From positions 124,001-188,000 of the forward strand of contig JAMPIV010005016.1 of the NCBI GenBank assembly GCA_024509875.1: a stretch of 64,000 bases of DNA, read 5' to 3'. This DNA is from Oreohelix idahoensis. Lineage: Eukaryota; Mollusca; Gastropoda; Stylommatophora; Oreohelicidae. A program made the translations under genes and the position numbers. Positions 49,187-59,281 of this stretch are shown here, in pieces. Numbering within the stretch: position 1 is the stretch's first letter; each line of letters begins with the position of its first letter. The notes beneath the pieces were generated by a model. It had not been told where the DNA came from, searched no databases, and was given only the letters and a program-made list of their open reading frames with translations.

Positions 49187-50083
49187 CACTTCATGCTGTG
49201 GTTGTTCCTGTAACACTTCATGCCGTGGTATTTCCTGTAACACTTCATGCCGTGGTTGTTCCTGTAACACTTCATGCTGTGGTTGTTCCTGTAACAGTTC
49301 ATGCCGTGGTATTTCCTGTAACACTTCATGCCGTGGTTGTTCCTGTAACACTTCATGCTGTGGTTGTTCCTGTAACACTTCATGCCGTGGTATTTCCTGT
49401 AACACTTCATGCCGTGGTTGTTCCTGTAACACTTCATGCTGTGGTTGTTTCTGTAACACTTCATGCCGTGGTACTTCCTGTAACACTTCATGTCGTGGTT
49501 GTTCCTGTAACACTTCATGCCGTGGTTGTTCCTGTAACACTTCATGCCGTGGTTGTTCCTGTAACACTTCATGCCGTGGTTGTTCCCGTAACACTTCATG
49601 CCGTGGTTGTTCCTGTAACACTTCATGCCGTGGTTGTTCCTGTAACACTTCATGTCGTGGTTGTTCCTGTAACACTTCATGCCGTGGTTGTTCATGTAAC
49701 ACTTCATGCCGTGGTTGTTCCTGTAACACTTCATGCCGTGGTTGTTCCTTTAGCACTTCATGCCGTGGTTGTTCCTGTAACACTTCATGCCGTGGTTGTT
49801 CCTTTAGCACTTCATGCCGTGGTTGTTCCTGTAGCACTTCATGCCGTGGTTGTTCCTTTAATACTTCATGCCGTGGTTGTTCCTGTAGCACTTCATGCCG
49901 TGGTTGTTCCTGTAGCACTTCATGCCGTGGTTGTTCCTGTAACACTTCATGCCGTGGTTGTTCCTGTAGCACTTCATGCCGTGGTTGTTCCTGTAACACT
50001 TCATGCCGTGGTTGTTCCTGTAACACTTCATGCCGTGGTTGTTCCTGTAACACTTCATGCCGTGGTTGTTCCTATAACACTTG
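49187..50083. repeat. Minisatellite, 27-bp unit, about 33 copies
   Basis: The unit contains CACTTCATGCCGTGGTTG and TTCCTGTAA. As 27 is divisible by three, both strands are open for 211-296 residues (HAVVVPVTL forward, EVLQEQPRH reverse). I treat these as repeat by-products, since the array is intronic to IQCG and has no start or splice context. Confidence 0.96.
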
Positions 50084-50552
50084 CTTAACATCATGAGGGT
50101 GTAATATTATGGCTCCCTGTGGAGTTTAAGCCAACAAAACGGTTGACCCCATTACAGTAAGCCAGCACCTTTGTACTTCCGGTACCCTTGTAGTGGTTAT
50201 TTCTGTAGCAGCACTTGTCATGCGAGATTACCCGCCCCAGAAACCAATTTCAGTTAAGCGCCAGAAACAATAAACCTGAAATGAGCAGCGGGGGTACTGT
50301 ATATTTAGCTCACAAAAAGCCCATACATGTCAGTGTGATGTATCGGGTGTAATGTTGGCTGGTGTGATATATCGGGTGTAATGTTGGCTGGTTTGTTGAC
50401 GCATTCAAATTTCTGTCATTTCATGTTAGGTGAACTTCACACAACATTTGTTACAGACATTTCATTTTTCAGTAGCTGTTAAATTTCTGTATTGGATAAA
50501 TTACATACTGAGCACTATAAATAACCCAGATTTCACAAAAAACATCTTTCAG
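50084..50552. other. End of the last IQCG intron
   Basis: Non-coding. It includes two near-identical 27-29-bp units with ATCGGGTGTAATGTTGGCTG (about 50338-50395) and a pyrimidine-rich acceptor, AACATCTTTCAG, ending at 50552. Confidence 0.6.
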
Positions 50553-50763
50553 GCGCCTGAGAAAGAGAGAAGCAGATAAGATGAGAAAGAAGATAATGGA
50601 GAACAAGAAAGCTGTCAAGATTCAAGCCTGGTGGCGGGGAACTATGGTCCGAAGATGGCTGGGCTCCTTTGGTAAACTTTTCACTGAGCTGTACGAATTA
50701 AAGGCCAAGAAACTGGAGGCCAAAGCCAACAAGAAATTGAAGTTCAGACCAAAAGCTAAATAG
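50553..50763 (+). CDS. IQCG: IQCG (dynein regulatory complex subunit 9), last coding exon with IQ motif
   Basis: After the acceptor CTTTCAG the first base completes the split Arg codon. The exon then reads RLRKREADKMRKKIMENKKA, and then KIQAWWRGTMVRR, a clear IQ calmodulin-binding motif of the kind found near the IQCG C-terminus. A Lys-rich tail (KAKKLEAKANKKLKFRPKAK) ends at TAG 50761-50763; such lysine-rich ends are usual in this family. IQ motifs bind calmodulin, fitting the role of DRC9 in calcium-sensitive axonemal regulation. About 70 residues. An AATAAA at about 51415 could end the transcript, but I cannot confirm it. Confidence 0.83.
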
Positions 50764-52250
50764 CCTTCAGCGGCGGCGTCGAACTAAATGTTTTACCAGT
50801 TATAGATATCCACTAGTCAAAGCTTCCAAGTATGCAGGCTGGGGCGTGTATTATTTATATATAGAGATATCCAGATACTACAGTTACTGTGGTCTTACAA
50901 GTTAAGAGACAAAAGTTATGTAGAACCGGGGAAAAACCGCTGAGATGTAAGCGTAAGATCACCGTGTAATACCATTTTCTGATATATGAAAGTGGTGTAA
51001 GGGGCAGTAGAAAAATATGGATGAAGAACGATGGCATCACTTTCCAGAATTTACATCTTGCAAATATTTTTGTTTGTGCATTATTAATATACTAATCACA
51101 TTCATGAGACCACTGAGTTGTCCACGATTAGAAGTGTGCAAAATAACACGAACCTAAATGTCAACATATATATATATATATAACTTATAGACCATATGTG
51201 TATGCCTGTGTCACAGGTAGACAACATCTCATAGAAGATAACACGGATAGTCCATTGTTGTAAAACAGCCAACACAACATTCCATTATTCAATATTAACA
51301 AGTTGTTGCATCCTATGCGTGGACCAATTCAAACATTGTATAATTAATACTGAATCAAACATAACATTTTCCAGTAAGCTCCAAATGACAAAAATTAAAA
51401 AAACAATTAAATGAAATAAAAAGCCAAAGATTAGAAAATGAATTGATCACCATATTAAATTCACGACAAGGCCGTATTTGTTCACCTACCAGGTTCACTT
51501 TAAAAAAAAAATCATATGATCCTCTAGGTGTCAATGAAATATCTTGTACATTATTAATATTCACATACACACGCACACACACAGTCGAAAGTTTTAACAA
51601 AAATATATTCTTAATCAGCGTCAGATAGGAGAATAATAGAAAAGATGTTATGTAAAATAAATAAATATGTAAACAAGAAAAGAAAACAAGAACTGATGCC
51701 ATATTAGTGAACAAGCTTTGTTGTGCTTTGTTTATTTGTCATTAATTAGTGGAATGTTTACATACGTTTCTTGTAATCATGTGTCTGTCTTGCTGCACGC
51801 AGCCAGCGCTGATAAAGGCATGTCTGCATATATATCTGGCTATTCATTATTTTACCATCTTATATCTTGTATTTATTATTTTACATGAGTTTTACAGAAG
51901 CAAAATATGACCAGCTTAATTTGGCTACACTCACAAAGATGTCACCGTGACAACGTTACCATAACTACCAAAGAAAAAAGATAATATTTTACATAAGTTT
52001 AACAACAAATAGAAATATGACACCCGGCTGAAGTTAACTGTTATAAGTGTACAGATAAGTGTTATAATTTTGATGTTTCTGATGCCGTCAATATAGTTGA
52101 CACTGTCATGAGGTATTCCATAACTTAATGTAACCGTTGGTGAGCAAATGCATTCTTAAAAACTAATGTGAGCTGTGTACACAATTATATCTTACACCTC
52201 TGAAGGAATTTAACCAGACATTAGGAAGGGGGGGGGGGGAGGGGAAATCA
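50764..52250. other. IQCG 3' flank or untranslated region, no further gene seen
   Basis: AT-rich, with a (TA)n run at about 51166-51182. AATAAA-like signals occur near 51415 and 51660. The ORFs present are low-complexity and unsupported. Confidence 0.5.
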
Positions 52251-52259
52251 CGTTACACT

Positions 52260-52490
52260 CTCATTGAGGCATATTGAGAATATGGTGTTGGGCCCATATT
52301 TTCTCGACCGTCGGCACACTAGGGGTGATGTGGTTAGCATAACGCCGGGCGCTTTAACCTTCCCAGAGTTGCTCTGGTACCCAATTCATGAGGCTGGGTC
52401 GACCCCGGACGTTTGCGGTCTAAAAAATTCCCACTTCATCTTGGGATCGAAAGACATCAGGAAACACCACCATAAATGTTAGTTTGAAGC
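52260..52490 (+). mobile_element. Possible tRNA-derived SINE
   Basis: A block of unusual, GC-richer sequence has GATGTGGTTAGCATAACGCC, which resembles a Pol III A box, and GGGTCGACCCC, resembling a B box, about 70 bp further on. This spacing is like that of tRNA-related SINE heads. It is followed by A-rich DNA. I cannot define its ends, and the promoter boxes are imperfect. Confidence 0.33.
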
Positions 52491-52706
52491 AGCACAAGAA
52501 AAAGAAGAAATGTAAAGTATTATTCAGAATAAAGTACATTATATAACCAAATTATAACCCACATGAGGCTAAACCAGGTATTTCATGCACAGGATAAATG
52601 TCAGTATTGTTGTGCATGGACCAAATACTAACTAACTGTAATGTTGCAGATTACAAAAACATAATGTTAACGACGATAAGTAATGACAGGTACGACTCAC
52701 AGATAC

Positions 52707-52960
52707 GTACAAGATATATTTGGCCAGAAGGAGATATAACATACCCAGAGAAATACAACACAAAGGGATATGCCCCACAAGGGTAACACCAAGGCGACAT
52801 ACAAGATATATTTGGCCAGAAGGAGATATAACATACCCAGAGATATACAACACAAGGGGATATACCCCACAGAAGTAACACCAAGGGAACATACCCTACA
52901 AGAGTAACACCAAAGGGACATACCCCACAAGGGTAACACCAAGGGTCACACACACAGAGA
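52707..52960. repeat. Tandem repeat, 92-bp unit twice, then about 30-bp units
   Basis: ACAAGATATATTTGGCCAGA starts at about 52709 and again at 52801. A shorter unit with GTAACACCAAGGG and ACATACCCCACAAG then recurs three to four times to about 52945. The minus-strand ORFs across it are artefacts. Confidence 0.85.
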
Positions 52961-53237
52961 TATACCACACGTGGACGTGTAAGACATCATAAGTTTAGAT
53001 TACGATATTTACCCAAGAACAAACAAGAGTTACTGTTATTGTTGTGGTTGGTGAAAAAACAATCAAATAAATAGCAACAGTTTACTTGCTGCTTCTTCTT
53101 GTTGTTTTTTTTAAATATAGTATAAAACAAAAAATGAGGAGGCTGCTGTAAAACTGATAAGGAAACAAATATATCAAGTAAACAAAATAAAATGGTATGA
53201 AATCAGTTTTACACGTTAACGGTACACAGGAAACACG

Positions 53238-53265
53238 TGACGTTTCGAGTTTCACCCTTTGTCAG
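53238..53265 (-). ncRNA. Hammerhead-ribozyme-like motif, apparently degenerate
   Basis: On the minus strand the order is CTGACAA, a short AGGGTGAAACT segment, CGAAAC and GTC. Hammerhead cores read CTGANGA, stem II, GAAA, stem III, GTC. All parts are in order, but the G of CTGANGA is A here, a position needed for catalysis. Minimal hammerheads are known in Penelope-like elements, so the place fits. I expect it to be inactive. Confidence 0.4.
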
Positions 53266-53274
53266 CCACAGTTA

Positions 53275-53487
53275 CAAACAGGTGACAAGAACAAGAATTA
53301 CATACAGGTCAAAGAAAAATACTACAAACACATACGAGGATGAGAAACATATACAAAAAAGAACAGATGAAAAAGTAAACAACAAAGGTGATGAGCGAAA
53401 AAAGAACAATAATAACGCAAGAAAATCGCAAAACCAGAAAGAAATATCGAAACAAGAAAGTAAATAATCAACGAAACGCAAAAGGAA
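53275..53487 (+). repeat. Left arm of an inverted repeat around the Penelope-like endonuclease
   Basis: It shares with the reverse complement of 54169-54392 words such as ACAAACACATACGAGGATGA and AATAACGCAAGAAAATCGCA, with small indels. Confidence 0.85.
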
Positions 53488-53702
53488 TTTACAAAATTGC
53501 TAAAACCAGTCCTAATCTAAGTAGTTATATCCGTGGAATAAGACAGAAGAGCGCTAGTCCGGTAACATCTATGGAAGTGACGTATAAGATAGCGGTAATT
53601 AAAAAGACACAAAAGGATACGAAACGAAACAATACTATAAAAACTGTAAAAAGATAGATCGCAAAATCAACGACGGAAGAAATAAAGAAGAGCAACTAGA
53701 AT

Positions 53703-54146
53703 TCATGCAAAAAGATACTGGACATTTAGGCCATTGGGAGATAGACAACCCATTTGAAAAATCAGACGATTCTCCAAGGAAAAGCGAGTTCTGTCATCCC
53801 CGACGCAAGAACGGAGTGCTGTAATATTAATTTCAGAATTACCTGAATGGTCAGGTCTATTAAAATGAAGAGCTACCGGTCTAGGTTTGTCATGATAAAT
53901 GTCATTTAAGTGCTCACGAAACCGATCTGCCAAACGGCTGCCAGTTTCACCAATATAGGTAATGCCACACCTCTTGCATATGATAGCATAAATCAGGTTT
54001 CTAGATTCGTACGTGAAAGACTCTCTAAAGACAAATTTACCTTTCAGAAAAGTAACTGTCTGAGTTTGAAGTACAAACGGACAGTTCTTACATACACGGC
54101 GTTGGCACGGTTTAGTACCAAAGTGTGAAAGGCTAGTATGTCTCAA
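53703..54146 (-). pseudogene. GIY-YIG endonuclease domain of a Penelope-like element
   Basis: The domain would nick target DNA to prime reverse transcription. Visible are a cysteine cluster C-x4-C-x2-C (PCQRRVCKNCP), the core LIYAIICKRCGITYIGETGS, then R-x-R-F-R-E-H with the catalytic arginine, a conserved histidine-rich stretch (ALHFNRPDHSG), the metal-binding glutamate in SLENRLIF, and the usual ending SPNGLN. The frame is open upstream to about 54191, into the inverted-repeat arm, without an ATG (the 54146 start is TTG). No RT precedes it. It is therefore a truncated, probably dead fragment, although the domain itself looks undamaged. Confidence 0.82.
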
Positions 54147-54168
54147 ACGACTGTGAACACGAATTTCC

Positions 54169-54392
54169 CTATTTTGCGTTTCTTTGATTATTTACTTTCG
54201 ATATTTCTTTCTGGTTTTGCGATTTTCTTGCGTTATTGTTGTTCTTTTTTCGCTCAACACCTTTGTTGTTTACTTTTTCATCTGCTTGTATTGCTCTTTT
54301 TTGTATATGTTTCTCATCCTCGTATGTGTTTGTAGTATATTTCTTTGACCTATATGTAATTCTTGTCTTTGTCACCTGCAAACCTGTCAACC
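54169..54392 (-). repeat. Right arm of the inverted repeat around the Penelope-like endonuclease
   Basis: Reverse complement of the arm at 53275-53487, diverged by scattered changes and short indels. It overlaps the upstream end of the endonuclease frame. Confidence 0.85.
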
Positions 54393-54479
54393 TGTAAGAA
54401 TTGTTCGTACAATGTACGTTGTTTTGATACTTTTAGCAGTATACGGCCGTACAGACTCGTTGTACGGATATCCCCCTTC

Positions 54480-54724
54480 TCCCCCTCCCCCCACCCCCCC
54501 AAAAAAATTGTTTAAAAATTTTTTTAATAAAAAAAAATTCTAGAAACATTTTTAAACCTAAGGTTTTTTTAAAATTTTAAATCAGAAAATATTTTTTAGC
54601 CCAGGTTTTTTTTTTTACCAATTTTTATTTATTTTTTTTAAATTAACGGGAATCTCGGCGTCTGTTTTTAAACTGAGTTCTCTCCCAGTGATACGGAGGA
54701 AACTTACATGGGCTCGAGGTCCTT

Positions 54725-54776
<52 letters not shown>
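54480..54776. repeat. Low-complexity A/T and C runs ending in a (TA)n microsatellite
   Basis: C-rich and A/T homopolymer stretches at 54475-54640 are followed by about 25 TA dinucleotides at 54727-54776. Confidence 0.9.
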
Positions 54777-54778
<2 letters not shown>

Positions 54779-55479
54779 TTATTATACAATGACTCGGACA
54801 CTGATATAGATCAAGTGCCGATAGGGGTATGACTATTCAGTACCCGCCCAAAGCCGTATTCTCCAACATGAATGATACTCCAAAGGCCAGGTTGGACGAT
54901 TCACATAAATATTTATTAGACATCTTGTAGCTCCAAACAAATCTTGATAATATGCATTAGGTTATGGCATCAACTAGACAGTCTCTAGCGTCGACGTACA
55001 GTCTTGTAACTGGAACAATGTCGAGGACATTTCCATACAATTTTATTATAAAAACTCACGTTCATCAGGTCAAACATCATTCTTCTTACATAAATGCTGG
55101 CATCATCACACGGAGGCGTATGGATGACCCAGAGATGGAATACATAGGAATATGACCATAAATCTTCAAACACTCAGGAGCTTAGAACACATACGTCCAA
55201 CACGTTGAAAAGACACACAGCGAATCCCAGCCGAGGAACGCTCAACTCAACAAACGGCCAAATCTGGCGTCTGCCACTACGGCCACCAAAAGTAATGACG
55301 TCACTTCCTGTAACTAAGGTCAACGGCAGTAAACAAAATAAACTCTATGTCGAACTGAATTGATATCGACATGTCAGACCTAACTTATACTGTAGATTTT
55401 AACACATGACAATTATCTAATTTTTGGCTCATCATCTAAGGATACGATCACAGCACAAGATGGTTGACAATAACTAAGT

Positions 55480-56645
55480 TTAACACCTTTTAACAGGTAA
55501 TTTCCCTTTTATTAGGACTGCACACAGAGAGGCCACACACGGCCATCAACACATATGAAATGCATATAAATATAAATGCCAATACCACTTGCCTAATGAC
55601 AACTCAATCTATCAGTTTCATACCCACTGACATGTCTCTATTCAATGAACATTACAATGACTTTCGCTCACCGGCGAAATTTTGTACTATGATGAAGCAA
55701 TACTTAATCACCAACAACTCAACTTCAACGGCCTAAGGACATTATCACTAGATAATACACCATCACTCTAGAATTATACAATTTAATCCACACCGCATGA
55801 AGAAATGGCAAGTACTATAACTAAACAAGAATGGCATACACTTCCCAGCAGAAATGATGACAGGGAACATAAATGTCGATCCACACCGGACGCTGGCCAG
55901 AACTCTACCGCCTTTTTGCGCCAGAATTTGTGTCCACTTCCCGTCCGCGGTCATCTGACCAAACGGGTTTTAAATTTACATCAGTGTTGTCACTCTCAAC
56001 GTAACTGTCAGAATATACTCTCTACTGGTACTATGGATTTAATATATACTCAGACTAGACTCTCAGCCCGCTGTCTAAAGGTAAGTCCACTGTACACAAT
56101 AGCTGACATGAATAAAGCAATAACACCTGAAACAGGTACGGTCCCTTTAATAAATACTGTACACACAAAAGCCGCACACGGCTAGCAATACACATGAAAT
56201 AACAATGCAATGGAAATGCCAATCTACTTGCCATAATCAACAGCTCAATATAACAGTACATAATCACCGACATATTCTATCTAGTGAATCAAACATGACT
56301 TTCGCTCACCAGCTAAGCCCTGTCCTGTAGTAAAGCAATACTCAAACGTAAGATACTTAACGTAAATGATCTGCAGGAAAAAATCCACTAGAAATTGCAC
56401 CACTGTTCTAGCAGTAAACCAAAATAATCCTGATCACAAGAATACCGGCAAGAAATGTGAACCACAATGGCATTCAAATAATCCCAGCAAAACCGCTGAC
56501 AAAGGGACCACACATCGACCACTCCGGTCGGTAGCCAGAAACTCAACTGCCTTTCCCCGCCATAATTCGGGCGCACTTCCTTCCAGGTCACACGATCAAA
56601 CGGGTTTTAAATTAATATCTGGGTTGCCACTTACGGCGTGACCAC
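55480..56645. repeat. Two diverged tandem copies of a roughly 637-bp unit
   Basis: AACAGGTA at 55492 and 56131, CACACACGGCC-like blocks at about 55530 and 56170, GACTTTCGCTCACC at about 55658 and 56298, and CGGGTTTTAAATT at 55964 and 56601 recur in order with offsets of 636-640. The copies are diverged. They lie after the purine tract of the minus-strand element, so they are probably duplicated LTR sequence or two different LTRs side by side. Confidence 0.7.
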
Positions 56646-56676
56646 CTTAATATTTTGTAATATTTATACTGAACAT

Positions 56677-56702
56677 CCCCCCCCCCCCCCCCCCCCCTTT
56701 AA
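56677..56702 (-). other. Poly-C run, probable polypurine tract of the minus-strand element
   Basis: On the minus strand AAAGGGG... (more than 20 G) runs directly into ATGTTCAGTATAAAT. A purine run followed by TG is the expected border of a 3' LTR. The run length may be inexact, as long homopolymers are hard to sequence. Confidence 0.5.
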
Positions 56703-57199
56703 GAAAGAAAACGAAGGAGTCACGCCCAACCCCTTTGGAGTATGGACGAACACAATGCCGAGACGGCACCTCCTCATCTACCTAGAGAATGCCAAAGTTG
56801 TCGAACACCATTGTCGTTCATGCCTTCTCACTCAATGAACTACATACGAAACAGACATGAACCAAACCCCCAGGTACAGGCAGTCGTGAAAAATAACAAC
56901 GACTGTCCTACCCTGGTCTCTCACACACAATGCAGCTTATGTTTCAGTAATACCACAGCAAACATCAATAATAAGGCATCATGTCATCGTATAAACAATC
57001 CTTTTCCACACAATATAGACATAGGTATCTAGTAACATGATTCATACATAACTTCATACATATTGCCTTTATGGCAGCCTGACATATAAATCATATACCA
57101 TAATACATCTTCATAAACATCAACTGTAATGATTATAATACATTTCTTACATCGACCATAATAAATACTCTCTTCAGATGTTCCTGTCCCCCACCAACC
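56703..57199. other. 3' untranslated region of the wrecked gypsy-type element
   Basis: Non-coding DNA between the RNase H stop and the purine tract; no supported ORF. Confidence 0.5.
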
Positions 57200-57517
57200 T
57201 CATAACCTGGACAGGACATCTGCTACAATGTTATGTACACCCTGAATTGGCAAAATAGTAAAGTTAAATTGCTGTAGCAATAATGCCCAGCGTGTCAATT
57301 TAGCAGTGGTGGATTTAGCCGACTGCAAAAATAGCAGTGGTTTGTGATCTGTTTGGAGGAAAAAATGTGCCCCCAACAGATATCGTGCCAACTTAGACAC
57401 CGCCCATACAATCGCAAGGCACTCCCTCTCAAGCGTGGAGTATCTGGTTTCTGCTGGCAACAACTTTCGATAGACATATATTGTAAAGCATGACATATAA
57501 ATTACAGAACAAGGCAT
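57200..57517 (-). pseudogene. RNase H end of a gypsy-type Pol
   Basis: It would degrade the RNA strand after reverse transcription. It reads AETRYSTLERECLAIVWAVS, RYLLGAH, LQTDHKPLLFL and ends NIVADVLSRL-stop, the standard C-terminal half of Ty3/gypsy RNase H. The catalytic D of TDHKPL is present, but the first part of the domain, the RT and any integrase are missing. Since it ends the frame, RNase H was the last Pol domain. That would fit an integrase-first order, as in the elements to the left, or a loss of a following integrase. Confidence 0.85.
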
Positions 57518-57589
57518 AGTAAAGTATCAACATGACCCTTAAATATTACGAGACCATCATATCCCATAGGTCTCTGATAAATGCACGCC

Positions 57590-57850
57590 AGGCCTGCCTA
57601 CAGTGCACTTGCCTACAGTATACCTGCCTACAGTATGCCTGCCTACAGTGTGCTTGCCTACAGTATGCCTGCCTACAGTATGCCTGCCCACAGCGCACCT
57701 GCCTACAGTGTGCCTGCCTACAGCGCACCTGCCTACAGCATGCCTGCCCACAGCGCACCTGCCTACAGCGCACCTGCCTACAGCATGCCTGCCCACAGCG
57801 CACCTGCCTACAGTATGCCCGCCTACAGTGTACCTGTCCACAGCGTGCCT
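57590..57850. repeat. Minisatellite, 15-bp unit, about 17 copies
   Basis: Units are CCTGCCTACAGTATG with variants GTGTG, GCGCA and GCATG, and CCCACAG for CCTACAG. All frames are open because 15 is divisible by three. The array lies between the protease/RRM-like and RNase H parts of the minus-strand element. Confidence 0.93.
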
Positions 57851-58058
57851 GTATGGCATCATGCCACATTAATACAAAGTACGACATATCATAATACAGC
57901 ATAACTATGCATTGTACAGCATTTCCTAACCTGTACAAGTCTACAAAATACACATATTCATATCAACATCGAACTGTGGGCGTGGGTCAGAGCCACTCAG
58001 GTTCGGTTCGAATTAACCGAAACATCTTACTGATCACGAACCCGAAATCTAACCCTAG

Positions 58059-58499
58059 CTATTGCTGGACTATTAGAAGATGATTCTGAAGCAAGGACAT
58101 ATGCTTCAGCCTAACTGCCTTACGCGCACCCCAACTATTCGCAAAAGTCACCCACGCCATTTTGGTATTGTCGCGCAATGACAGTACCTCCACAAATCTA
58201 ACCGGCGCGACCTCCTCAAACACTCGCCTGAGTGTGCGCCAACTAGCACTCAGGGGGACGTTACGCACCCAAACTGTGCGATCACTAGCTATCGGACCCT
58301 TGTTTAAGTTCCTACTGCTTTTAATCATATCATTTGGTGCTTGCCGCGAATCGCGTCTACGATGTACCTTCTGGTCATCCCATTTGGGAGTTTGGAGATG
58401 CCGAGCCTCTGGTTCAGCGACACCCACGGCACAATGCACTCCGCGGACATTGCGGACGATTAAATCGGAAGTCGGATCCTCAAGAACGAACGCGTTCAC
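58059..58499 (-). pseudogene. Protease C-terminus followed by an RRM-like segment
   Basis: The first 25 residues (NAFVLEDPTSDLIVRNVRGV) match the protease tail of the Gmr1-like copies (ACLLPNPIADLIIGRIHGV). About 45 basic residues later comes TVWVRNVP, then a helix-like WRTLRRVFEEVAPV, FVEVLSL, KMAWVTFA and a last strand-like LLIVQQ before the stop. VWVRNVP and KMAWVTFA sit where RNP2 and RNP1 sit in an RNA recognition motif, with the right spacing for a beta-alpha-beta-beta-alpha-beta fold. The intact copies have no such segment at this place. The frame opens with GTG, not ATG, and is one base shifted from the preceding protease frame. A chance resemblance is possible. Confidence 0.55.
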
Positions 58500-59281
58500 T
58501 CTACCCAGAGGAACGGAGTGTCCACATTAATACATGCTTGGGGGTAAGCCTCCACTTTGCCCCCGAACGTGGTGCACTTTACCGTTTTGCCTGTAAGGCA
58601 GGAGTCGTCGATGCACGATCGACGCACCCCAATTGTGGTGCATCCGGTGTCCGTCAACACCCGGACTAGTCTATTCTCCACCTTGCCTTCCTGGAGGATC
58701 ACCTTACCAGTCTCATGGACTGCCGATAGGCATGGTGCCAAATGCCCGCATTGAAGCACTACCTTCTCGTTCGCGTGAAACAGAGGGCGACATCCGGCAC
58801 AGTCTTCACTATTAATTGTGTCCAACACAAACTCGGAATTCGCGTGTTCAATCGGGGTGGGGCACCTGTCTGCACAATGATTATTGCCACCACAAATGGA
58901 ACACATGCGCTCCTTCTTCTTCTCATCGCGTGCACCTTTGCTGGAGCCTTTCGATGACGAAGACCCCACATCCGAGTCGGAAGATCGACTCTCTGATGAA
59001 CCACTCCTCTGATTGGAATGTTTTGCTTTATACCAAAACTGGTCTTCGTCTCGAGAGTCCTCGAAGCGTACCTGCTTTCGCGTTTGGCGCTCCCGTCTGT
59101 CGTTATAACTACCATATTGTCGGTTTTTGCCACCTCGGCCGACCATTCCTATGAGATCGAAAATTCCCATAGCTACCTGTACGCGGCTGGTAGGGACTGG
59201 AGGGCCTCTCATACTTCTGTTCTTGGCCACTGTCTGACTGATTTCGCCAAGACTGGCGCTGAACTTTGCCGACACTGGCAA
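58496..59281 (-). pseudogene. Nucleocapsid and protease region of the wrecked gypsy-type element
   Basis: The frame has a Ser/Lys-rich stretch, a classic CCHC zinc knuckle (CSICGGNNHCADRC), then CAGC-x13-CGH as in the other copies, and the aspartic protease motif LTDTGCTTIGVRRS, with FGGKVEAYPQACINVDTPF downstream. The knuckle would bind RNA and the protease would process Gag-Pol. It ends in a stop at 58496-58498, with the protease tail continuing in another frame. The upstream capsid is in a different frame (59109-59717). Two frameshifts therefore disable it. Confidence 0.85.

Larger units (their letters stand above)
53230..54400 (-). mobile_element. Penelope-like element fragment flanked by inverted repeats
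   Basis: A GIY-YIG endonuclease frame (53703-54146) lies between two inverted arms of about 200 bp. Penelope-like elements encode an RT joined to a GIY-YIG endonuclease and often have terminal repeats in direct or inverted orientation, with hammerhead ribozymes. The RT is absent here, so only the 3' coding part survives. A hammerhead-like motif lies just outside the left arm. The outer limits are uncertain. Confidence 0.72.

Noticed and set aside
46945..49213. Cys/Leu/Val-rich ORFs up to 520 residues that look like membrane proteins
   Set aside because: All lie in the 20-bp minisatellite in the last IQCG intron and overlap each other in several frames.
49181..50088. ORFs of 211-296 residues on both strands (HAVVVPVTL, EVLQEQPRH)
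   Set aside because: Produced by a 27-bp repeat unit; both strands open at once is a sign of repeat geometry, not of a gene.
51355..51714. Minus-strand 119-residue ORF rich in Phe/Leu/Ser
   Set aside because: Low-complexity AT-rich DNA; no recognisable domain and no splice or start context.
57532..57953. Overlapping ORFs on both strands rich in Cys/Pro/Ala
   Set aside because: They are translations of the 15-bp minisatellite.
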